DNA from: Dehalococcoidia bacterium
Lineage (GTDB): Bacteria; Chloroflexota; Dehalococcoidia; Dehalococcoidales; W693
Assembly: GCA_011170385.1 (NCBI GenBank)
Contig: DUFE01000089.1
Span: 3,475 to 22,533, forward strand
Direction of reading: 5' to 3'
DNA length: 19,059 nt
The notes below the pieces were generated by a model. That model saw nothing but the letters and a program-made list of their open reading frames with translations. It made no database searches and had not been told where the DNA came from. The translations under genes were made by a program, and so were the position numbers. This document shows positions 5,980-12,686 of this stretch, in pieces (within the stretch, counting starts at the first letter, position 1; the number at the start of each line of letters is the position of its first letter).

Positions 5980-7038
5980 ATGGGTGAAATCCCGGAAATT
6001 GGAAAGATATCGGCGGAGATCTTCGAGGAGCTAATCTTCCCGCGGCTGGGGGCTACGAGCGACAGCGTGCTGGTTGGTCCTAAACATGGCACGGATGTCG
6101 GCATCGTATCCATCGGCGGCAAGGCAGTCTCGATGACTACCGACCCGGTATTCATCGTTCCGGAATACGGCTGGGAGAGAGCAGCCTGGTTCGCCATACA
6201 TATCCTTGCCTCCGATTCCGTAACCTGTGGCTTGCCTCCTCGCTACCTTTCCATAGACCTTAACCTGCCGATGGAAATAACCAAGAAACAGCTGGAGACG
6301 ATGTGGCAGACGATGCACGCAGAGTGCCAGAAGCTGGGCATATCAGTTATCGCCGGTCACACTGCCAGATATGAGAACTGTTACTACCCTATGGTTGGCG
6401 GCGCCACCTTTATTGGCGTCGGCGGTTTGGAAGACTATGTTACGCCGGCTTTTGTCCAGGCGGGAGACGAAATAATCATTACCAAGGGTCCGGCCATTGA
6501 GGCAACCGGTATCTTCGCCGCCATGTTCCCGCAGCTTATAGAGCGGGAGTTCGGTGCTGATTTCAGGGAGCGCGCCGAGCGGGTGTTCTACCAGATGTCG
6601 GTGGTAAAAGACGCTATGACCGCCATAACAGTCGGTGTGCGGGATAACGGCGTTACCGCCATGCATGATGCTACCGAATGCGGCGTATGGGGCGGGCTCT
6701 ACGAGCTTGCCGAAGCCGCCGGTGTCGGCGTGCGGGTGGAGCAGGAGAAGATAGTTATTACCGACAGCGTGATTGAGGTATGCGATTATTTTAGCATCGA
6801 CCCCTATGCCTCAATCAGCGAGGGAACGCTGATCATCGCCTGCCGTCCGCACAGATCTGCGGAGGTGGTGGAGGCTCTGTCAAGGGAAGGCATAAAATCC
6901 TCCGTCGTCGGCGAGTTCACCCCGCCGGAGAGGGGAATGGTGCTGGTCAGGGGCGGACGAGAGGAGAAACTGGAACACCCCATCGTAGACCCCTTCTGGA
7001 ACGCCTTCTACGGCGCTCTGAAGAAGCACGGCTCTTAA
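5980..7038 (+). CDS. AIR synthase-related (PurM/HypE-like) protein
   Basis: The protein belongs to the PurM-like ATP-binding superfamily (AIR synthase, HypE, ThiL, SelD). From the ATG at 5980 it has 352 residues beginning MGEIPEIGKISAEIFEELIFPRLGA. Recognisable are GTDVGIV and STDPVFIVPEYGWERAAWFAIHILASD-like stretches (here MTTDPVFIVPEYG), the GHTARYENC loop, and the C-terminal MHDATECGVWGGLYELAEAAGVGV glycine-rich block. This subgroup is annotated only as AIR synthase-related; the substrate is unknown. The start is set by GGGAGG (5965-5970), 9 bases upstream. The ATG at 5902 would add 26 residues, has no ribosome site, and lies within the stem-loop region. It is unlikely to be PurM itself since no purine genes surround it. 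Confidence 0.85.
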   Translation: MGEIPEIGKISAEIFEELIFPRLGATSDSVLVGPKHGTDVGIVSIGGKAVSMTTDPVFIVPEYGWERAAWFAIHILASDSVTCGLPPRYLSIDLNLPMEITKKQLETMWQTMHAECQKLGISVIAGHTARYENCYYPMVGGATFIGVGGLEDYVTPAFVQAGDEIIITKGPAIEATGIFAAMFPQLIEREFGADFRERAERVFYQMSVVKDAMTAITVGVRDNGVTAMHDATECGVWGGLYELAEAAGVGVRVEQEKIVITDSVIEVCDYFSIDPYASISEGTLIIACRPHRSAEVVEALSREGIKSSVVGEFTPPERGMVLVRGGREEKLEHPIVDPFWNAFYGALKKHGS

Positions 7039-7050
7039 GGGGCGGAAGCT

Positions 7051-8082
7051 ATGGATGTGTTCGTCCAGTTCCTGGTCACCTTCAAGGATTACCTTATAGA
7101 GGTATTGCCCTTTTTAGCGCTGGGGCTCTTCTTAAGCGGGCTGGTGAATGAGTTTGTGCCTACCGGATGGGTGGAGAGGCACCTCGGCGGCAGGGGCATC
7201 AAACCATTACTATACGCCACCATCGCCGGCACAATTTTACCCATCTGCTGCATCGGCTCGCTGCCGGTGGCAGTCAGCATGCACCAGAAGGGAGCGCGGT
7301 TAGGTCCCGTGATGGCTTTCCTGGTGGCAACCCCGGCAACTTCGCTGACTGCCCTGCTGGTCAGCTATTCGCTGCTGGGTATCCAGTTCACCGCCTATCT
7401 CTTCTTTTCGGTGATACTTATAGGACTGGTTATAGGTTTTATCGGCAACTCCATCAAATTCAAAGCAGGAGCCTTCGCCTGTCCCAGAGGGGAGAAGGCT
7501 ACGGACCCGGTCTGCGGTATGAGCGTGGATATAATCAAGGGCATAAAGACGCAGCACGGTGGCAGTACCTACTACTTCTGCTGTACTCACTGCAAGCAGA
7601 AGTTCCAAGATAGCCCGGAGGAGTATATCGGTAAAAGCTACAGTTACTTAACCCATCGTATGAAGCACGTTTTCCGCTATGCCTTTGTCGATATGGTGCG
7701 CGAAATCGGGCCAGAGCTACTGCTGGGTCTGGCTCTGGCGGCTTTGGTGGGAGGACTGACGCCGGTGGGAGAGTTCGTCGGCGAATACTTCGGCGGCGGT
7801 CTGGGTTATGCTTTCAGTTTAGTCTTCGGTATGATGATGTATATCTGCTCCACCGCCAGCGTGCCGCTGGTTCATGCCTTTATAGAGCAGGGGATGAACA
7901 TCGGCGCTGGTATGGTAATGCTGATAGTCGGTCCCGTCACCAGCTGGGGCACGATTCTAGTCTTGAAGAAAGAGTTTGGCGGCAGGGTGCTGCTGGTTTA
8001 TCTGGCGGTAATCGGTATCGCCGCCTTGACTTTGGGTTTTCTATTCCCAATAATTAGTAAAGGAGGTGCGGTTGGTAGTTGA
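7051..8082 (+). CDS. Permease with inserted YHS metal-binding domain (SO_0444-like)
   Basis: This 343-residue membrane protein is of the permease/DUF318 type. The first half has about four transmembrane helices, with ILPICCIGSLPVAVSMHQKGARLGPVMAFLVATPATS, including Cys66-Cys67. A soluble YHS domain follows at about 150-193 (TDPVCGMSVD, then YYFCCTHCKQKFQDSPEEYI). The second half repeats the helix bundle (CSTASVPLVHAFIEQG, VGPVTSWGTILVLKK). The arrangement resembles SO_0444-family transporters thought to export copper or zinc; that assignment is from family knowledge, and the metal is not shown. The ribosome site is GGGGCGG before the ATG. It overlaps nadA by 11 bases, so they are coupled. Confidence 0.85.
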   Translation: MDVFVQFLVTFKDYLIEVLPFLALGLFLSGLVNEFVPTGWVERHLGGRGIKPLLYATIAGTILPICCIGSLPVAVSMHQKGARLGPVMAFLVATPATSLTALLVSYSLLGIQFTAYLFFSVILIGLVIGFIGNSIKFKAGAFACPRGEKATDPVCGMSVDIIKGIKTQHGGSTYYFCCTHCKQKFQDSPEEYIGKSYSYLTHRMKHVFRYAFVDMVREIGPELLLGLALAALVGGLTPVGEFVGEYFGGGLGYAFSLVFGMMMYICSTASVPLVHAFIEQGMNIGAGMVMLIVGPVTSWGTILVLKKEFGGRVLLVYLAVIGIAALTLGFLFPIISKGGAVGS

Positions 8083-8989
8083 TAATAACGCCGGTCTGGC
8101 GGATAAGATACAAAGTCTAAAGCGGGAAAGGAGAGCGGTTATCCTGGCCCACAATTACCAGCTTGGCGAAGTTCAGGATATAGCTGATTTCGTCGGCGAT
8201 TCCCTGGAGTTGAGCCAGATAGCGGCTGAAAGCAAGGCCGAGGTAATCATCTTCTGCGGGGTCCGCTTTATGGCGGAGACGGCTTCGATACTCTGCCCGG
8301 ATAAAAAAGTCCTGTTGCCGGAGGCTTCTGCCGGCTGCCCGATGGCTGATATGGCTACGGCGAAGGAAATGAGGCGGAAAAAGAAGGAGTTGCCGCAAGC
8401 GGTGGTGGTTTGCTATGTCAACTCGACGGCAGAGGTCAAGGCGGAATCTGATATCTGTTGCACCTCGGCAAACGCTGTCGAGGTGGCGCGCAGCCTGGAT
8501 AACGAGCAGGTAATCTTCGTGCCGGATCGGTTTCTGGGGCACTATGTTTCGACCAAAGTGAAGAAACAGTTCTTCCTTTGGAACGGCTTCTGCCCTACCC
8601 ATGTGCGGATATCGCCCGAAGACATAATGCGGCTTAAAAATGAGTATCCGGAGGCGAAGGTGGTGGTGCATCCGGAGTGCCGCCCGGAGGTTATCTCCCT
8701 GGCGGACGAGGCTCTAAGCACAGGCGGTATGTGCCGCTATGCCCGGCGGGATGATGTTGAGCAGATGGTGGTTGGCACGGAGATAGGTATGCTGTACCGC
8801 TTGAAGAAAGAAAACCCGCAAAAGCGATTCATACTTGCCTCGGAGCAGGCGATCTGCCCCGACATGAAGCTGATTACGCTGGAAAAGGTTTTGCATTCCC
8901 TGGAGACGATGTCTCCTGAAGTCAGGGTGCCGGATGATATCCGCAGAAGGGCGAAGGTGGCGGTGGACAGGATGCTCGAGGTGGTGTAG
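8072..8989 (+). CDS. nadA: Quinolinate synthase A
   Basis: NadA condenses iminoaspartate (from NadB) with dihydroxyacetone phosphate to form quinolinate for NAD synthesis, using a [4Fe-4S] cluster. The 305-residue product has the family motifs AHNYQLGEVQDIADFVGDSLEL, FCGVRFMAETA, SAGCPMADMA, VVCYVNSTAEVKA, GFCPTHVRI, HPECRPEV and GTEIGMLYRL. The cysteines in SAGCP, FCPTH and AICPDM are at the expected cluster-ligand places. The TTG at 8072 is chosen: AGGAGG (8061-8066) lies 5 bases upstream. A GTG at 8066 overlaps this site and is unlikely. No nadB or nadC is seen here. It sits between the permease and cutA in one transcription direction. Confidence 0.96.
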   Translation: MVVDNNAGLADKIQSLKRERRAVILAHNYQLGEVQDIADFVGDSLELSQIAAESKAEVIIFCGVRFMAETASILCPDKKVLLPEASAGCPMADMATAKEMRRKKKELPQAVVVCYVNSTAEVKAESDICCTSANAVEVARSLDNEQVIFVPDRFLGHYVSTKVKKQFFLWNGFCPTHVRISPEDIMRLKNEYPEAKVVVHPECRPEVISLADEALSTGGMCRYARRDDVEQMVVGTEIGMLYRLKKENPQKRFILASEQAICPDMKLITLEKVLHSLETMSPEVRVPDDIRRRAKVAVDRMLEVV

Positions 8990-8999
8990 GCGGTGTCGT

Positions 9000-9341
9000 A
9001 TGGCTAAAGCAGGAGATAATTCTTACGTCGTCCTTTTTATAACCACCGGGGCTGACGAGGAAGCACAGCTTATATCCCGCGTGCTGCTGGAGCAAAAGAA
9101 GGCAGCCTGCATAAACATCGTACCCGAGGTCAGCTCGCTCTTCTGGTGGAAGGGTAAGATCGATTCTACCCATGAAAGCCTGCTTGTGGTAAAAACAAAA
9201 GCATCGCTGATAGGTGAGATCGTGCAGCTGGTTAAGGAGGTTCACTCCAGAGATGTCCCGGAGATAATCGCCCTGCCCATCGTCGGCGGCAGCCGGGACT
9301 ACCTGGACTGGGTAGGGAAGGAGCTGGAGGAAGAGGAATAG
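9000..9341 (+). CDS. cutA: Divalent cation tolerance protein CutA
   Basis: This 113-residue protein is a CutA family member, a small trimeric protein related in fold to PII. Diagnostic stretches are [53 protein letters not shown] and VPEIIALPI. CutA was named for copper tolerance in E. coli, but its real role is uncertain. The ATG at 9000 is used since an alternative upstream start (8934) would run within nadA and add 22 residues unlike the family. nadA stops 10 bases before it. A copper link would fit the nearby permease with a YHS domain, but this is only a hint. Confidence 0.92.
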   Translation: MAKAGDNSYVVLFITTGADEEAQLISRVLLEQKKAACINIVPEVSSLFWWKGKIDSTHESLLVVKTKASLIGEIVQLVKEVHSRDVPEIIALPIVGGSRDYLDWVGKELEEEE

Positions 9342-9346
9342 CGGTT

Positions 9347-10066
9347 TTGTTTGAAGGATTTAGGGAAGATATCAGGACGGTGTTCGCCAAAGATCCGGCG
9401 GCGCGCAGCACCATCGAGGTTCTCACCTGCTACCCTGGTTTGCACGCCCTGTGGCTGCACCGCGTTGCCAATTTCATGTGGCGACATCGTATGCGGTTTC
9501 TGGCGCGGTTGCTATCGCACTTTAACCGCCTCCTAACCGCTATCGAAATACATCCCGGAGCCACTATCGGGCGGCGTTTCTTTATCGACCATGGCTCCGG
9601 TGTGGTTATCGGCGAGACGACGGAAATCGGCGACGATGTCCTTATGTACCAGGGGGCGGTGTTGGGTGGCACCAGCCTGGAAAAGGGCAAACGCCATCCT
9701 ACCGTTGGTGATAACGTAGTTATCGGCACCGGGGCGGTGGTTCTGGGGGCGATAACCATCGGGGACAATGCCAAGATAGGTTCCGGCTCGGTAGTAATCA
9801 AGTCAGTGCCGTCCGGCGCTACCGTTGTCGGCATCCCGGGGCGGGTGATAGACGAACACCGACAGCCGGCTATCGACCTGGAGCACGGCAGGCTGCCCGA
9901 CCCGGTAGCCGAGGCTATCAGAGTGGTCTTGAGCGAACAGGCTAAACTTGAAAACCGTGTCAAGGAACTGGAGGGCAAGTCTGGCATACCGGTACCCAAA
10001 GATGAGCTGAAAAAGAGGGTGAGGGAGATTATGCAAGAGTTCGGTCAGGGGGGTGAAAATGGCTAA
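9347..10066 (+). CDS. cysE: Serine O-acetyltransferase with C-terminal extension
   Basis: CysE acetylates L-serine with acetyl-CoA to give O-acetylserine, the precursor of cysteine. The left-handed beta-helix is plain from repeated hexapeptides ([61 protein letters not shown]). The catalytic His is in [11 protein letters not shown]. The N-terminal [17 protein letters not shown] helical part is conserved. The start TTG at 9347 follows an AGAGG site and the cutA stop (9341). After the usual end (GIPGRVI, about residue 165) there is an extension of about 70 residues with a coiled-coil-like [13 protein letters not shown] segment. The next gene overlaps by 8 bases. A homoserine acetyltransferase role is not supported. 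Confidence 0.95.
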   Translation: MFEGFREDIRTVFAKDPAARSTIEVLTCYPGLHALWLHRVANFMWRHRMRFLARLLSHFNRLLTAIEIHPGATIGRRFFIDHGSGVVIGETTEIGDDVLMYQGAVLGGTSLEKGKRHPTVGDNVVIGTGAVVLGAITIGDNAKIGSGSVVIKSVPSGATVVGIPGRVIDEHRQPAIDLEHGRLPDPVAEAIRVVLSEQAKLENRVKELEGKSGIPVPKDELKKRVREIMQEFGQGGENG

Positions 10067-10274
10067 GAGGAAGGTAACCCTTACTGTTCCCAAGGAACTG
10101 CTCCTGGAGCCTATCATCTATACGATGAGCCACCAGTTTAATCTGATAATCAACATCCACCTTGCCGATATTACCGAGGATAAAGGTTGGCTGGTGCTGG
10201 AGCTTGAGGGTGACGAAAAGCACATCGAGGAGGGGCTGGCGTGGGTTATGGCCAAGGGGGTTCGGGTAGAGTAA
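10059..10274 (+). CDS. NIL domain protein
   Basis: The 71-residue product ([51 protein letters not shown]) fits the NIL domain, known from the C-terminus of the methionine transporter ATPase MetN, where it binds methionine, and from stand-alone small proteins. Ligand here is unknown. The start ATG 10059 follows GGGGGG directly upstream and overlaps the end of cysE by 8 bases, so translation is coupled. GTG 10053 is an alternative but would sit in the ribosome site. Being coupled to cysE suggests a sulfur amino-acid sensing or regulatory role, an inference. Confidence 0.85.
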   Translation: MAKRKVTLTVPKELLLEPIIYTMSHQFNLIINIHLADITEDKGWLVLELEGDEKHIEEGLAWVMAKGVRVE

Positions 10275-10280
10275 GAACTT

Positions 10281-10538
10281 CTAGTAAAGCTCTTTCCTTA
10301 ATTCGAACACTACCGGGTTATCCGGATCCGGGCAGGCAACGGTGGCTTTATCCTTATCTTTTTCCCAGGTGAACGATCCGCCAAACTGCAATACCTCGGC
10401 AAAGGGGAAGATGGCTTGGAACGCCCACGAACACATCCCCGGCGGCGTGCTTTGCCCGATGATGAACTCGTCTCCGATCTTGTGATCGGCTTCACACGTT
10501 CCTTTTTGGGATATAACCCTGGCTACTATCCGTTGCAT
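10281..10538 (-). CDS. TIGR04076 family protein
   Basis: The 85-residue protein fits the TIGR04076 family: it starts with VISQKGTCEADHKIGDEF, has PPGMCSWAFQAIFPFA in the middle, and ends VACPDPDNPVVFEL. Cysteines at KGTCE, GMCSW and ACPDP are conserved in the family, which points to a metal or redox function that has not been defined. Length is normal. It is convergent with the NIL gene, with 6 bases between stops. It is likely a single-gene unit. Confidence 0.85.
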   Translation of the reverse strand: MQRIVARVISQKGTCEADHKIGDEFIIGQSTPPGMCSWAFQAIFPFAEVLQFGGSFTWEKDKDKATVACPDPDNPVVFELRKELY

Positions 10539-10566
10539 TATTTCATCCTGCCGCGGGTGCTTTGAT

Positions 10567-10572
10567 ATTATA
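10567..10572 (-). promoter_or_regulatory. Candidate -10 box for the TIGR04076 gene
   Basis: The minus-strand TATAAT (10572-10567) is a perfect -10 match, about 29 bases upstream of the ATG at 10538. A -35 box at the right distance (revcomp of 10590-10595, TTATTA) is poor. A plus-strand TATAAT at 10588-10593 nearby has a TTGATA at 20 bases, which is too far. Confidence 0.35.
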
Positions 10573-10683
10573 CCCTTTTCAGGGTGCTATAATAAAGTGA
10601 TTGGGGGCAGGCATGGGGCTTATAACGGCTCCCATTTCATTTTTCGCAAGGTAATAGTCGCAAGCTCGTCTGCATTGCCCATA

Positions 10684-10712
10684 TTGACAACCGTAAAATG
10701 CGATATTACACT
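10684..10712 (+). promoter_or_regulatory. Sigma70-type promoter for the DegV gene
   Basis: TTGACA (10684-10689), 17 bases, then TACACT (10707-10712, four of six). Start of transcription would be near 10719, about 100 bases before the ATG at 10821. The sequence between (10719-10820) shows no obvious riboswitch. Confidence 0.55.
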
Positions 10713-10820
10713 CAAGTCATAATATGTTGAATGCCTGGAAAAACAGACAGGATTGTGATATAGGAAACTTGCTGTACCGCGACCACCCGTTTGTTAATCG
10801 ATCACTACGGTTGTGGAGCT

Positions 10821-11666
10821 ATGAGAGTACAGGTTATCACGGATAGCACCTCCGATATCGCCAGGGGGCTGGCTGATAAGCTCGGGATAAGGGTAGTACC
10901 GATATATGTAAGCTTCGGCGATAAAACCTACCGTGATGGGATTGATATACAGAGCGAAGAACTTTATCGCATGCTCGAAACTTTGCCCATGCATCCGATA
11001 ACATCGCAGCCCAGCCCGGAAGATTTTACCAGTGCCTACTCGGATTATGCAGATATTTCAGATGGTATTGTTTCTATTCATATATCATCCAAAATAAGTG
11101 GAACGTACAACTCGGCACTCCTCGCAAGCAAGACACTGGTTAAATCCTGCCCGATTGAGGTGATTGATTCCAAGCTTAACTCCGCCGGTCTGGGGCTGGT
11201 GACAATCGCAGCGGCGCGGATGGCTAAGTCAGGCGCCGGTTTTCAAGAGGTCATAAAAGAGGCTAATAAAGCAGTCAGTCAAACAAGAATGTTCGGTATG
11301 TTTGAAACTATGAAATATCTGGCTCGCGGTGGCAGAATCAACAAGACGATTGCTATGGCATCGAGAATTCTTAATGTAATGCCGCTGCTCACCTTTAGCG
11401 ACGGGGAAATTACCCGAGCCGGTCTCGTGCGTACCGTTAATAATGGAATAGAGCGAATCTGTGATTTTGTCAGGAAGAATATGCCGGTATGCGAGCTGGT
11501 CATAGTTCATAGTGCCGTAAAAGACAGAGCAAACTATCTGAAAAGGCAGTTGGAAGAGCTTATTCCACAAAAAGAGATAAACATAGCAGAGCTGGGAGCC
11601 GGGCTTGGTGTGCACGGGGGACCCGGTGTGCTTCTGGTGGCTATCAGGCGATCTGGAAATAGCTGA
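10821..11666 (+). CDS. fakB: DegV family fatty-acid-binding protein (FakB-like)
   Basis: The protein belongs to the DegV/FakB family: VITDSTSDIARGLADKLGIRVVPIYVSFG at the N-terminus, TSQPSPEDF, then SSKISGTYNSALLA, VIDSK, and FGMFETMKYLARGGRINK in the middle. FakB binds fatty acids and presents them to the kinase FakA for phosphorylation. The family is large, so the role is inferred, but a FakA homologue is encoded 1 kb downstream. The ATG at 10821 starts MRVQVITDST and the size, 281 residues, is normal. The nearest ribosome site (GGAG) is only 2 bases from it; a TTG at 10791 has none. It ends 19 bases before the next gene. Confidence 0.88.
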   Translation: MRVQVITDSTSDIARGLADKLGIRVVPIYVSFGDKTYRDGIDIQSEELYRMLETLPMHPITSQPSPEDFTSAYSDYADISDGIVSIHISSKISGTYNSALLASKTLVKSCPIEVIDSKLNSAGLGLVTIAAARMAKSGAGFQEVIKEANKAVSQTRMFGMFETMKYLARGGRINKTIAMASRILNVMPLLTFSDGEITRAGLVRTVNNGIERICDFVRKNMPVCELVIVHSAVKDRANYLKRQLEELIPQKEINIAELGAGLGVHGGPGVLLVAIRRSGNS

Positions 11667-11685
11667 ACTTGAGGGAGGTGAACCT

Positions 11686-12219
11686 ATGGCGACCCAATAT
11701 ATCATTCTTCTCATTATCAATGTCATCGGTGGAGCTGCCGTTATCGGTAGCTATATTTACGGCATCAATGCACAATCGGGAGGCGCCGGCGTCCTCTGGG
11801 GTGGAGTCGCGGAAAACATAAGACCAGTATATATGGTCTCAATGGTACTGTCTGCCCTGGGGTACTTTGCTTTTATGTATTATATATTCTTCAGCCTCAC
11901 TCCTTCTGAAGTAAGTATTGCCGGCACTTTTAATTTCAGCCTGTTTTACTTTATATTTCTGGCAATTCTGATACCGTCGGCTTTATGGATGCCGCTTACC
12001 AACGTATATGTAGGTAACCCGACCACCATCAACTGGGTGATCGTACGTATCGTTTTAGCGATAGTTGGGCTTGCATCCATCGCGCTGGTGTGGGCACTGT
12101 TAAGTCTGCAGGACAAGGTGCCCGGAATTTCGTACTGGCTGGCGGTGGCAGGTAGTGGATACTTCGCCTTTCACACCGCCATACTGGATGCGATAGTATG
12201 GGCGGAACAATTCAAGTGA
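11686..12219 (+). CDS. Hypothetical membrane protein, five predicted helices
   Basis: I do not recognise a family. The 177-residue protein has about five hydrophobic segments: about residues 5-26, 46-67, 83-103, 114-138 and 147-171. It has few charged residues, and the short hydrophilic loops fit an all-membrane protein. The GGGAGG ribosome site lies 7 bases before ATG 11686, so the start is secure. A longer open frame from 11605 overlaps fakB and is not used. The position between fakB and fakA suggests a shared role with lipid metabolism, but that is only context. Confidence 0.8.
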   Translation: MATQYIILLIINVIGGAAVIGSYIYGINAQSGGAGVLWGGVAENIRPVYMVSMVLSALGYFAFMYYIFFSLTPSEVSIAGTFNFSLFYFIFLAILIPSALWMPLTNVYVGNPTTINWVIVRIVLAIVGLASIALVWALLSLQDKVPGISYWLAVAGSGYFAFHTAILDAIVWAEQFK

Positions 12220-12686
12220 TTTCAATAACATGGCGATAACGTATCGCGGGTGTGACTTGAGCATGATTGGTGGACCATTCTGTACTCGAACCAGAGACAC
12301 CGGTCTTATCAGGGCTAGACCTCAGTTCGTAAAAAAGAAGCGATAGATCGTATCTGGAATTGCTATCATACCTCCCTTATTTTTATATTAGTTTTGCGAT
12401 CAAATAGTTAGGTGACAATTTATGTTGCTTCTTTTACTCATAATGTACATATTCTATTAAGATTGAGCAATCCCAGCTCTTTTTAGCACCATCCAACCAA
12501 ATAAATATCTTCTTATAACAGAAGGTTTAACCCCTATGGTCTTAGCGATTTATTCGTAATAGCTACCCATATCAGACAATTCCTACAACACAAAGCGGAC
12601 TTATCCGATACCAAGATAATATAACTATATTTATACTAAAAACATGAAACTCGCCTGATAAAAACAAATAAAAAAGGAGATAAAAA
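12220..12686. other. AT-rich noncoding region before fakA, 467 bases
   Basis: It holds a decayed tRNA-like half (12268-12317) and then clearly AT-rich sequence. No coding region with a ribosome site was found. A TATACT at 12632-12637 could be a -10 box for fakA, but no convincing -35 box was found. The fakA ribosome site AAAAGGAG is at the right end. Confidence 0.55.
12268..12317 (-). pseudogene. tRNA-Ile(GAU) remnant, 3' half
   Basis: Reading the minus strand from 12317 gives an anticodon loop CTGATAA (12312-12306, anticodon GAU), a 5-base variable loop and a T arm with GGTTCGAGT (loop 12290-12284). Seven bases (ATGGTCC), a discriminator A and an encoded CCA (12270-12268) follow. All spacings match nucleotides 27-76 of a tRNA. 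But the anticodon stem pairs in few positions, the T stem has one mismatch, and no GGACCAT acceptor strand or D arm lies upstream. So this is a 3' remnant rather than a working gene. Such relics can mark an old integration site. Confidence 0.6.

Noticed and set aside
8934..8999. N-terminal extension of CutA by 22 residues (Trp/Arg/Cys-rich)
   Set aside because: It lies within the end of nadA in another frame and is unlike CutA starts.
9430..9999. Long minus-strand open frame over cysE
   Set aside because: It is a shadow of cysE, rich in Thr/Pro/Ser, without a ribosome site or family match. The same holds for the other opposite-strand frames over real genes.
12100..12300. Minus-strand open frame starting MSLVRVQNGPP
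   Set aside because: This peptide pattern is the translation of a tRNA T arm and 3' end, not a protein. It led to the tRNA relic call.
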